From the NCBI GenBank assembly GCA_900554995.1, contig USJJ01000117.1:1-5252 (forward strand): 5,252 nucleotides of DNA, written 5' to 3'. The translations under genes were made by a program, and so were the position numbers. This stretch comes from an uncultured Ruminococcus sp. GTDB taxonomy: Bacteria > Bacillota > Clostridia > Oscillospirales > Acutalibacteraceae. The first letter of the stretch is position 1; each line of letters starts with the position of its first letter. The notes below the pieces were generated by a model, which did not search any database, had not been told where the DNA came from, and was given only the letters and a program-made list of their open reading frames with translations. Shown here in pieces: positions 1 to 5,252 of the stretch.

Positions 1-21
1 TTATAAAAAATATTCCTTTAT

Positions 22-50
22 ATTATAATACATAGAGTGTATTTTTTCAA
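22..50 (-). promoter_or_regulatory. Leftward promoter for a gene beyond the left edge
   Basis: On the minus strand, TTGAAA (50 to 45) and a perfect TATAAT (27 to 22) are separated by exactly 17 bases, which is a near-ideal housekeeping sigma-factor promoter. It lies just after the terminator at 63-93 and points out of the window, so it should drive a separate downstream gene that is not visible. The 17-base spacer (positions 27-43 with overlap into the -10) carries the inverted repeat AATACA-5-TGTATT, which could be an operator. The region is very AT-rich, so chance matches are easier here; the good spacing and the position after a terminator raise confidence. Confidence 0.55.
27..43. repeat. 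Inverted repeat AATACA-N5-TGTATT inside the promoter spacer
   Basis: Two perfect 6-base half sites (27-32 and 38-43) flank a 5-base centre, TAGAG on the plus strand. The dyad fills almost the whole spacer between the -35 and -10 of the leftward promoter. That is where a repressor such as a GntR-type dimer could block RNA polymerase. It could also fold as a weak AU-only hairpin, but the stem has little GC. The regulator identity is unknown. Confidence 0.4.
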
Positions 51-62
51 TTATTTTCGCAT

Positions 63-93
63 AAAAAAGAAGACCCGGTTAATCCGAGTCCTC
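63..93 (-). terminator. Rho-independent terminator of the GH109-like gene
   Basis: Read on the minus strand, bases 93-84 pair with 78-69 to give a 10-bp stem containing two G-U wobbles around a 5-base loop (AUUAA). It is followed at once by six U residues (68 to 63). The stem begins 14 bases after the stop codon of the minus-strand gene. On the plus strand the wobbles become mismatches and no T tract follows, so it works in the leftward direction only. It marks the end of a transcript that carries the gene at 108-1328 alone. Confidence 0.88.
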
Positions 94-107
94 ATTTCGA
101 TTCGATA

Positions 108-1328
108 TTACAGCCTGCAAACATCCTTTCTCGGACGTTTAAACCATTTTCCGTTTGTAAAATCGGGCATTATCTGCGGTGCGCCGCCCTGCTTTATTGA
201 CATTTCCGAAAGCACCGCCACCGCCTGCCACGTAGCGGCATCGTACACATCAACCGGCATTTCCTCACCGTTTATAAGCGCGTCGGTAAAGCCCATGTAG
301 GCAAACCAATCCATTCCGCCGTGACCTGCTTCAAGCATCTCTTTTGTGGTGTCCTGCCAGAGCGGATGATTATACTTTCGCTCGAATTTTTTTGCCTTGC
401 CCCAGAATTTTTTCTGAGTCCACTCATTTTTCTTGTAAGCCTTTTTGTCGAGGAAAACAATATCGCCGTCCTCCTGATAAAGACCCTTTGTTCCTCTTAC
501 CGTAAGGCCTCGGCTGTAAAAACGGGGGAGACAGGGGTCGAGAGTCAGCTCAATAAGCTCGCCGTTCTCCGTTTTGATAAGTGTCTTGACAATGTCGGAT
601 TGATTGAATTTTGTACCGCCGAGCGATGGCTTGAGATCCTTGTGCTGCGAAACAAAATCCTCAATTCCCATAGCCTTACTGCAAACCGTGGACATTGAAA
701 CAAGTCGGTTGCCGTAGTTTATGTTGAGAATCTTTGCGATAGGTCCGAGCTCGTGAGTCGGGTAATTCTCGCAGTTTCTTGCAATGTAGTTGCGGAGTCT
801 GTAATGACGGTTCTTTTCACCGTAAGCAACCTCGTCTCTGAGGTCGTGAGCATACTGTCCCGAGCAGAAAACAATATCTCCGAGAACGCCCTCACGAACC
901 ATATTGAGAACCATCATTTCACGCTCGCCGTAACAGCAGTTTTCCATCATCATTGTCCATACGCCGGTCTCCTCATAGGTTTTTACAAGCTCCCGGCACT
1001 CGTCGAGAGTGTAAGCACCGCCGACCTCCATAGCCGCGGGAATGCCTTTTTTCATTGATTCGATTGCAATTTTGACGTGGCATTCCCAGTCGGTTGCGAT
1101 ATAAATCGTATCCAGTCCGGGCATATCGAGAACCTCTTTGTAATCAAGAGTACCCAACGGAGCGGGTCTGCCTTTATCAACGAGCTTCTTAATCATATTG
1201 TCGACACGGTCCTGATATTTGTCACATACGGCGAGGATGTTGATGTCCTCCATCTTTGCCATAACCTCAGCCATGCTTGCGCCTCTGCCTCCGAGACCGA
1301 TGACTCCTATATTAACAGAATTTTTCAT
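108..1328 (-). CDS. Gfo/Idh/MocA-fold NAD-binding protein, GH109-like (putative alpha-N-acetylgalactosaminidase or related sugar enzyme)
   Basis: This 406-residue protein has the two-domain Gfo/Idh/MocA layout. An N-terminal Rossmann fold carries GVIGLGGRG (residues 8-16). Asp36 in AVCDK, at the end of the second strand, is the residue that usually favours NAD over NADP. The C-terminal part, from about residue 125, holds ENYPTHELGP (187-196), GHGGMDW (335-341), DVYDAA (360-365) and a PDFTNGKW ending (388-395). These resemble GH109, glycosidases that use bound NAD in an oxidation-elimination-hydration mechanism. The EKP motif of ordinary family oxidoreductases is replaced by EVGG (101-104), so the usual lysine is missing, which also fits GH109 better than a plain dehydrogenase. 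No signal peptide or membrane segment is visible, so it is probably cytoplasmic. The start at 1328 was chosen because GAGGTG lies just upstream; an in-frame ATG at 1340 overlaps that site and would add only four residues. It has its own promoter and terminator, so it is likely monocistronic. The fold is certain; the substrate is not shown, and a sugar dehydrogenase remains possible. Confidence 0.93.
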   Translation of the reverse strand: MKNSVNIGVIGLGGRGASMAEVMAKMEDINILAVCDKYQDRVDNMIKKLVDKGRPAPLGTLDYKEVLDMPGLDTIYIATDWECHVKIAIESMKKGIPAAMEVGGAYTLDECRELVKTYEETGVWTMMMENCCYGEREMMVLNMVREGVLGDIVFCSGQYAHDLRDEVAYGEKNRHYRLRNYIARNCENYPTHELGPIAKILNINYGNRLVSMSTVCSKAMGIEDFVSQHKDLKPSLGGTKFNQSDIVKTLIKTENGELIELTLDPCLPRFYSRGLTVRGTKGLYQEDGDIVFLDKKAYKKNEWTQKKFWGKAKKFERKYNHPLWQDTTKEMLEAGHGGMDWFAYMGFTDALINGEEMPVDVYDAATWQAVAVLSEMSIKQGGAPQIMPDFTNGKWFKRPRKDVCRL

Positions 1329-1332
1329 AAAA

Positions 1333-1338
1333 CACCTC
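1333..1338 (-). promoter_or_regulatory. Ribosome binding site that decides the start of the GH109-like gene
   Basis: The minus strand reads GAGGTG followed by TTTT and the ATG at 1328-1326, a short but workable spacing. The alternative in-frame ATG (1340-1338) overlaps this site and has no purine-rich site at a suitable distance, so 1328 is the better start. Confidence 0.8.
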
Positions 1339-1364
1339 ATATCTTGAATGCTTGTGATGAAGCA

Positions 1365-1392
1365 ATTATACCATATTAGAACAGTTTTTCAA
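1365..1392 (-). promoter_or_regulatory. Promoter of the GH109-like gene
   Basis: On the minus strand TTGAAA (1392 to 1387) is followed by a 16-base spacer and a perfect TATAAT (1370 to 1365). A TG one base upstream makes it an extended -10. Transcription would begin near 1358, giving a leader of about 30 bases that includes the GAGGTG ribosome binding site. This is the strongest promoter in the divergent gap. Confidence 0.82.
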
Positions 1393-1406
1393 CCGAAAAG
1401 TTTCTT

Positions 1407-1418
1407 ATTTTGCAAAAT
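1407..1418. promoter_or_regulatory. 12-bp perfect palindrome, possible shared operator
   Basis: ATTTTGCAAAAT is a perfect palindrome 14 bases upstream of the leftward -35 box and next to the weak rightward candidate at 1419-1449. Its position between divergent promoters suits a regulator dimer, but AT-rich DNA makes short palindromes common. No regulator gene is in the window. Confidence 0.3.
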
Positions 1419-1449
1419 TTGTCCGTAAAACAATCGTTTAATATATAAT
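1419..1449 (+). promoter_or_regulatory. Weak rightward promoter candidate (distal)
   Basis: A perfect TATAAT (1444-1449) has TTGTCC (1419-1424) upstream, matching the -35 consensus at four of six positions with a long 19-base spacer. If active it would give a leader of about 255 bases before the dockerin gene. The poor spacing keeps confidence low. Confidence 0.25.
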
Positions 1450-1587
1450 GTATAGAGAGGCGATGCCGTTTTTGCGAAAAAGCAATAGAAAAGCAGAGGA
1501 GAATTTAATTTTTTTGTTGCCATTATTGCTTTTAAATAAAAAAATTTTGAATTTTTGTCTAATTTGCAATGTGTTAATTTGGAAAAA

Positions 1588-1667
1588 CCTATTTACAAAA
1601 TTGCGTTTATCTGATAATATTATTATAAGCCAAACTGGAATGGTGGATTTTGGCGACCCTATTTACA
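1588..1667 (+). repeat. 10-bp direct repeat CCTATTTACA, two copies 70 bp apart
   Basis: Perfect copies lie at 1588-1597 and 1658-1667. The first contains the candidate -35 TTTACA; the second has no matching -10 downstream. The start-to-start distance of 70 bp is close to a whole number of helical turns, which would suit binding by one regulator on the same face. Chance in AT-rich sequence cannot be excluded. Confidence 0.35.
1592..1629 (+). promoter_or_regulatory. Rightward promoter candidate (proximal) for the dockerin gene
   Basis: Two overlapping arrangements are possible. TTTACA (1592-1597, five of six matches) stands 17 bases from TAATAT (1615-1620) or 15 bases from GATAAT (1613-1618). 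TTGCGT (1601-1606) stands 17 bases from TATAAG (1624-1629). Either would start transcription 75-90 bases before the GTG start codon, a normal leader length. None matches consensus as well as the leftward promoters. Confidence 0.35.
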
Positions 1668-1698
1668 GTTTTTCTCCGACGTAGATCGGAAATTCAAC

Positions 1699-1705
1699 GG
1701 AGGTG
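1699..1705 (+). promoter_or_regulatory. Ribosome binding site supporting the GTG start
   Basis: GGAGGTG is almost fully complementary to the 16S rRNA tail and sits six bases before the GTG at 1712. An in-frame TAG (1709-1711) directly precedes that GTG, so translation cannot begin further upstream. The first in-frame ATG, at codon 16, would destroy the signal peptide. Confidence 0.92.
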
Positions 1706-1711
1706 TTTTAG

Positions 1712-1792
1712 GTGAAACAATCCAAACGACTGTTATGTGTTCTCATCGCTCTCATCATGATGCTCTCATGCCTGACTGTCGGTGTAAGCGCA
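1712..1792 (+). other. Signal peptide of the dockerin protein
   Basis: Residues 1-27 show the three classical parts: a basic start (Lys2, Lys5, Arg6), a hydrophobic core from Leu7 to about Val23, and a V-S-A motif (25-27) that would be cut before Tyr28 by signal peptidase I. Cys20 preceded by M-L-S is a poor lipobox, so a lipoprotein is less likely. Confidence 0.85.
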
Positions 1793-4700
1793 TACAAAAC
1801 CAGCTACACGACCTGCAGTTACAGCAGTGTTAAGCAGCCCGTTTTCACAAAAGAGCAGGCGGCGTCCGCAATGCTTGACTACCTTGACGACCAGGTCCTT
1901 TCGGGACTGGATGTAAATTTCGACCTGAGTGTGCTCAGCTTGCATATTCACATCTATTCTCTGGACTCTCTTTTTGATTCGGTCAAGGACATTACCGGAC
2001 ATTCTCTTTATAAGACGTTCAGCTTCGGCGATATCGAAAGAATGAATTTCGATGTTCCGAGAAACGGCAATATCAGACGTCGCTCGGATAATATGACCGA
2101 TCTTCAGGTTCTCGGTTATCTTCTTCAGTGGCTCAATGCGAACGCAGATCCGCTTTACAAATGGGCGGACAACTCATTCAGTCTTGGAATCATAAAGAAT
2201 TTCTGGAACCCGAAGAAGAAGATTCCTATGCTCAACGATCTTCACGGCTACATAAACGAGATGGTCTATAAGGCATTGATCAACTCGACAGGCGAGGGCT
2301 TTGCGGTCGGCGGAGCTTACGATAACCTTGATTACATAGTCAACGACTTCGTTAACAACCGTCTTGTTAAGTTCGTCTGCGATACGCTCGCAAAGCCGGA
2401 CGGATCAAATGCCGCTGCCGATTTCCTCGGACTTGCCAAGAATGCGGACGGTACGCTGAAGGAATACGTTAAGCTCGTTGATCTTCTTCCGTCGCTTAAG
2501 ACCTCTATCGGTTCTTCGATCGACTTTACAACGGTTAAGACCTATGATCTTATCGAATCGTTGTTCAGCGCACTTATCGACGATATTGTTGTTAAATATG
2601 CAGGCAACCTCATCCTTGGCGCATTGAAGATTGACCCTGAGGACACAACTGCGGATACATCCTATATCAATATCGCCATCACCCTTTTCGTTACCAACGA
2701 AACAATGGGTCTTCCCGAGGACGCTTCTCAGGATGAATTGATCGCCAAATTCCTTGAGTCTCAGGGCGTTGAGAATCCGACAGCCCCGAAGCCGATAGAT
2801 AAAATCAACGTTGCACTTAAATATATCCTCAAAGAGGGAATTACAAAGTATATTTACTTCCAGGATGACGGAAACGGCGGAAAGTATCTCACTCTTGAGC
2901 CGACATTCGTTTCCAAGCTCTCCGAGTATATAAAGATGCTTCTTCCGATCATCGGTTCCGTATGGAAAGATGCCCCGGAAATCACAGATGAGCAGTCAAA
3001 GGCTCTTGAAACCATGAATGACGAGCAGACGTTTGCTTTCCTTGTTAAGTTCCTCCTTGAGGCACTTGTTGACGACGTTGAGTTCTCGGATAACTGCAAC
3101 TCAATCAGAGAGCTTGCAACATATACTCTCATCGACGTACTTAAGGATCTCTATCCGAATGCGGAGTTCGAGGATCTTATGGCGAAGAAGGATGCCAACG
3201 GCAACTACATCGGTTCTCAGTACAACCCGGACGGTGACTGGTGTCTTGACCTTGTTGCAGCTTTGGTAGACTACTATCTTGTCGGTGAGTTCGGTATGGA
3301 AACCGTTAACCCCGATCCCACAAAGATCACATTCGCTGCCGAGCTCAATGCAGCATTTGATTTCTTCCTCACGAAGTATTCAAAGTTCTTCAACCTCGGT
3401 TCCGCTGCAAACGGCACAGATGTTTGGGCAAAGGTTTATTACTCTGTTAACCAGGTTATTCCTCTCACAAACATTTGCTACGGCGTTGAAAACAGCAAGG
3501 ACGGTCTGAGAGAAATCTTTATGGATAAGATTCTCAATTCTATCCTTGACTTCGATATCAACACTCTTCTTTCGCTTATCGGCCGCCGTGCTTCAACATC
3601 AACTCTTACGGCAACTCTCGATAAGCCGCTCACACAGATTATTACAAATCTTCTTGCAAGAGTTCTTAACGGACTGTTCCAGCTTCCTCATTATGAGACA
3701 GCGGGTACAACAGATAATGCAACTCAGCTTTCGCTGATTATTCCTTACAGCTACACAAGGCTTGATCAGATCATCACAAATGTTAACACCGACGGTGCAA
3801 ACAACGGCTGCGGTCTCAAGAACACTGTTAAGATGCTCCTTGGCAGTCTTGCAAATATCACGGGTGAAGGCTCACTTTGCGACACATCACTTGATCTGCT
3901 CGCCGAGCTTATCGGAGCTATTGATGTTAAGGCCTATGACTACGTGACAGTTGATTACAACACAAATCATACTCCCGGCGAGACTTACAGCATCAGCGAG
4001 CTCAAGGCTATTTACAATGAGCTTGCACTTACAGGCAATGAGGGTCTCAACTACTACGACGATAACTATGAGTATTTCCATATGGTTGTCTTCGCACCGT
4101 GGGCATATCTCAAATTCAGATCAACGCTCAGAACTGCCGGCAGTCTTATTTCTCAGTATGATCAGGCTGAAAATGGCAAGGATGCATACCCGTCAAGTGC
4201 GGACATTACTTTCAACTGTTACGCACTCAGAACCTACAAGGATCTTCTGATAGGCAATCAGACATACAAGTCAGTATACCAGCTCAACAAGGTTCTTGCT
4301 CCTCTCGGAACAGTTAAGTTTGAGGATAACCTCAACGCCGACGGAACAAAGAAATATACCGACAGAACATGGAACGCTTACTGGAACGCTTACCAGTTCG
4401 CAAACAAGGTTATGAAAGAGTACAATGAGCACGTTGCGGCAGGTACCGAGATGGATTACAGACAGTCCAAGATCAACACTGCAAGACGTCAGCTTTCAAA
4501 GGCTTTCCATAATCTTAAAGCCTATGTGGGTCTTGCAAATTATAAAGAGCTTGACGGTCAGATCAAACGTGTAGAGAACCTCTTCCCGCCGGTTCGTTAT
4601 ACAAAGGATTCGGTACAGAAGGTTGTTGACGCATACAAGCAGGCGGTTGCACTTGACCGTGACTATGATCAGGACAGCCAGAAGCTCGTTGACAATTTCT

Positions 4701-5252
4701 ATAAGAAGCTCTATGATTCAATCGAGAAGCTGGTTTCTATTCCTTCAATTGAATTTTATAACTACGGCAGCAATTCTTTCGAGCAGAATATCGACGAAAG
4801 ATACGGCTACGCTATCGGTTATGACGAGACATTCTGGACGGCTCAGGATCAGACAGACTTCGGCGGACTTGAGGGATTCAACGATTACTTCTCATCGTTC
4901 TACGGATATTCCGGAGACGGCAGCGTTACCCTTGTTCCGACAGCGAACGGCGCAGGTACAGGTGCTGTTCTGAATATCGTTGACGATCCTTACGGAGAGG
5001 CAAATGTCCTCAATCATTACACAGTTGTTGTCTTCGGTGATGTAAACGGAGACGGTAAGATCGACGGACAGGACGTTGTTCTTCTCAGAACTTATGCGTC
5101 GCTTATGCTTGATCCTAAGGAAGCCGCAGACTACATCGTATATGCAGGCGACCTCAACTTCGACGGCAATATCGGTAACTCCGATATCAAGTCGGTTGAA
5201 AATGCAGGTGTCGGCAGAGAGACAATAAATCAGGCTCCGTCCGAGTGCATCG
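1712..5252 (+). CDS. Large secreted dockerin type I protein of unknown function (3' end outside window)
   Basis: The frame is open for 1180 codons and runs off the right edge. The product begins with a signal peptide (residues 1-27). Residues 28 to about 880 are a region I do not recognise. It is rich in predicted amphipathic helices with L/I/V-rich cores such as FLVKFLLEALVDD and LDLVAALVDYYLVG, broken by short Asp/Asn/Gly loops, and I see no catalytic motif, transmembrane segment or clear tandem repeat in it. Two FIVAR-like three-helix modules follow (about 882-936 and 963-1008), then a short beta-type module (about 1031-1108) and a type I dockerin (about 1109-1174). Dockerins bind cohesins with calcium, so the protein is probably exported and attached to a scaffoldin or cell-surface cohesin. 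FIVAR modules occur in large surface proteins that often act on glycans or adhere. A dockerin is usually near the C-terminus, so the stop is probably soon after the edge. The codon use is even throughout, heavy in CTT and GTT, with no frameshift. An enzyme, a binding protein or a structural surface component are all possible. Confidence 0.93.
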   Translation, partial: MKQSKRLLCVLIALIMMLSCLTVGVSAYKTSYTTCSYSSVKQPVFTKEQAASAMLDYLDDQVLSGLDVNFDLSVLSLHIHIYSLDSLFDSVKDITGHSLYKTFSFGDIERMNFDVPRNGNIRRRSDNMTDLQVLGYLLQWLNANADPLYKWADNSFSLGIIKNFWNPKKKIPMLNDLHGYINEMVYKALINSTGEGFAVGGAYDNLDYIVNDFVNNRLVKFVCDTLAKPDGSNAAADFLGLAKNADGTLKEYVKLVDLLPSLKTSIGSSIDFTTVKTYDLIESLFSALIDDIVVKYAGNLILGALKIDPEDTTADTSYINIAITLFVTNETMGLPEDASQDELIAKFLESQGVENPTAPKPIDKINVALKYILKEGITKYIYFQDDGNGGKYLTLEPTFVSKLSEYIKMLLPIIGSVWKDAPEITDEQSKALETMNDEQTFAFLVKFLLEALVDDVEFSDNCNSIRELATYTLIDVLKDLYPNAEFEDLMAKKDANGNYIGSQYNPDGDWCLDLVAALVDYYLVGEFGMETVNPDPTKITFAAELNAAFDFFLTKYSKFFNLGSAANGTDVWAKVYYSVNQVIPLTNICYGVENSKDGLREIFMDKILNSILDFDINTLLSLIGRRASTSTLTATLDKPLTQIITNLLARVLNGLFQLPHYETAGTTDNATQLSLIIPYSYTRLDQIITNVNTDGANNGCGLKNTVKMLLGSLANITGEGSLCDTSLDLLAELIGAIDVKAYDYVTVDYNTNHTPGETYSISELKAIYNELALTGNEGLNYYDDNYEYFHMVVFAPWAYLKFRSTLRTAGSLISQYDQAENGKDAYPSSADITFNCYALRTYKDLLIGNQTYKSVYQLNKVLAPLGTVKFEDNLNADGTKKYTDRTWNAYWNAYQFANKVMKEYNEHVAAGTEMDYRQSKINTARRQLSKAFHNLKAYVGLANYKELDGQIKRVENLFPPVRYTKDSVQKVVDAYKQAVALDRDYDQDSQKLVDNFYKKLYDSIEKLVSIPSIEFYNYGSNSFEQNIDERYGYAIGYDETFWTAQDQTDFGGLEGFNDYFSSFYGYSGDGSVTLVPTANGAGTGAVLNIVDDPYGEANVLNHYTVVVFGDVNGDGKIDGQDVVLLRTYASLMLDPKEAADYIVYAGDLNFDGNIGNSDIKSVENAGVGRETINQAPSECI
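4355..4735 (+). other. Two FIVAR-like three-helix modules
   Basis: Residues about 882-936 begin YTDRTWNAYWNAY and residues 963-1008 begin YTKDSVQKVVDAY. Both show the family pattern: a YT start, a long first helix with alternating aromatic and aliphatic residues, an acidic turn, and a closing helix ending in a K-x-L or E-K-L-V type motif. The linker between them (LANYKELDGQIKRVENL) matches the usual connector in tandem FIVAR arrays. FIVAR modules are found in large Gram-positive surface and secreted proteins, where they act as spacers or ligand-binding units. A profile search was not run, so the assignment is by pattern. Confidence 0.65.
4370..4393 (+). repeat. Perfect 12-bp tandem duplication coding WNAYWNAY
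   Basis: The unit TGGAACGCTTAC occurs twice in direct contact, in frame, giving residues 887-894 in the first helix of the first FIVAR-like module. The second module aligns over this helix without a gap, so the duplication has not made the helix longer than its neighbour. Confidence 0.95.
4802..5035 (+). other. Beta-type module just before the dockerin
   Basis: Residues about 1031-1108 run from YGYAIGYD through a GDGSVTLVP strand and a GAGTGAVLNI turn-strand to YTVVVF, which leads straight into the dockerin GDVNGDG. This arrangement (G-Y-x-x-G start, G-T-G turn, final Y-T-V-V-V-F strand) is familiar to me from other clostridial dockerin proteins. I cannot name a family for it. The absence of a linker suggests it packs on the dockerin as one unit. 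Confidence 0.55.
5036..5233 (+). other. Type I dockerin domain
   Basis: Two calcium-binding loops are visible. Loop 1 is DVNGDGKIDGQD (residues 1110-1121) with ligands Asp1110, Asn1112, Asp1114, Asp1118 and Asp1121. Loop 2 is DLNFDGNIGNSD (1147-1158) with Asp1147, Asn1149, Asp1151 and Asp1158, and glycine at position 9. The helix after loop 1 (VVLLRTYASLML) is typical; the one after loop 2 (IKSVENAG) is poorer. The domain should bind a cohesin outside the cell. No cohesin gene is in this window. Confidence 0.92.

Larger units (their letters stand above)
1341..1698. other. Divergent AT-rich intergenic region
   Basis: About 370 bases separate the two divergently transcribed genes. The stretch is visibly richer in A and T than either gene, with runs of T and A. 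It holds the leftward promoter of the GH109-like gene, a 12-bp palindrome, two weak rightward promoter candidates and a 10-bp direct repeat. I see no convincing gene, structured RNA or riboswitch. A 78-codon open frame at 1448-1684 is not supported: its ATG overlaps a TATAAT, the ribosome binding site is badly placed, and the product is low-complexity. Confidence 0.8.

Noticed and set aside
37..1379. Plus-strand open frames antisense to the GH109-like gene
   Set aside because: The minus strand carries a full-length protein with family motifs, a promoter and a terminator; the plus-strand products have no recognisable features.
1465..1483. TTTTT-GCG-AAAAA inverted repeat in the gap
   Set aside because: It is A-T pairs only with a three-base loop, which is expected by chance in such AT-rich DNA.
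1448..1684. 78-codon plus-strand open frame in the intergenic gap
   Set aside because: Its ATG overlaps a TATAAT, the GAGAGG purine stretch is only two bases before the next in-frame ATG, the product is low-complexity and rich in L, I, N and K, and the sequence is as AT-rich as the non-coding flanks.
1675..1690. Small hairpin TCCGA-6-TCGGA upstream of the dockerin ribosome binding site
   Set aside because: The stem has only five base pairs, no further extension without a bulge and no T tract, so a riboswitch or attenuator cannot be supported.
1759..1771. Possible lipoprotein signal at Cys20 of the dockerin protein
   Set aside because: The residues before the cysteine (M-L-S) fit the lipobox poorly, and a good V-S-A signal peptidase I site follows seven residues later.
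1766..3132. Two short minus-strand open frames opposite the dockerin gene
   Set aside because: No ribosome binding site or domain was seen, and the opposite strand is clearly coding.
3018..4973. Series of plus-strand open frames in a frame shifted by one base from the dockerin gene
   Set aside because: They lie wholly inside the 1180-codon frame, are rich in Ser, Arg, Leu and Thr as expected from off-frame reading of CTT/GTT-rich codons, and lack ribosome binding sites.

Overview
The window looks like a piece of a Firmicutes genome, most likely a gut- or rumen-type Clostridia of the Ruminococcaceae/Oscillospiraceae kind. The evidence is consensus TTGAAA/TATAAT promoters, strong GGAGG-type ribosome binding sites, very AT-rich gaps between moderately GC-balanced genes, and a secreted protein ending in a type I dockerin. 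Genus and species cannot be read from the sequence.

Layout from left to right. Positions 1-62 are an AT-rich gap with a leftward promoter for a gene beyond the left edge; its spacer is filled by an inverted repeat. Positions 63-93 are a strong intrinsic terminator for the next gene. Positions 108-1328 (minus strand) encode a 406-residue cytoplasmic NAD-binding protein of the Gfo/Idh/MocA fold. It resembles the GH109 glycosidase branch, and the usual EKP lysine is absent. Its promoter and ribosome binding site are clear. A divergent AT-rich gap of about 370 bases (1341-1711) follows, with a 12-bp palindrome, weak rightward promoter candidates and a 10-bp direct repeat.

From 1712 to the right edge (plus strand) runs a single open reading frame with a GTG start. 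It has at least 1180 residues and no stop in the window. The product has a signal peptide, a helix-rich region of about 850 residues that I do not recognise, two FIVAR-like helical modules, a small beta-type module, and a two-loop type I dockerin. It is a secreted protein that probably docks onto a cohesin-bearing protein or complex.

The two genes are divergently transcribed and share an intergenic region. A link in carbohydrate or glycan use is plausible, with the dockerin protein outside the cell and the GH109-like enzyme acting on sugars inside, but the sequence gives no direct proof that they work together. I found no tRNA, rRNA, CRISPR array, insertion sequence or phage gene. The best candidate for undescribed biology is the long N-terminal region of the dockerin protein.
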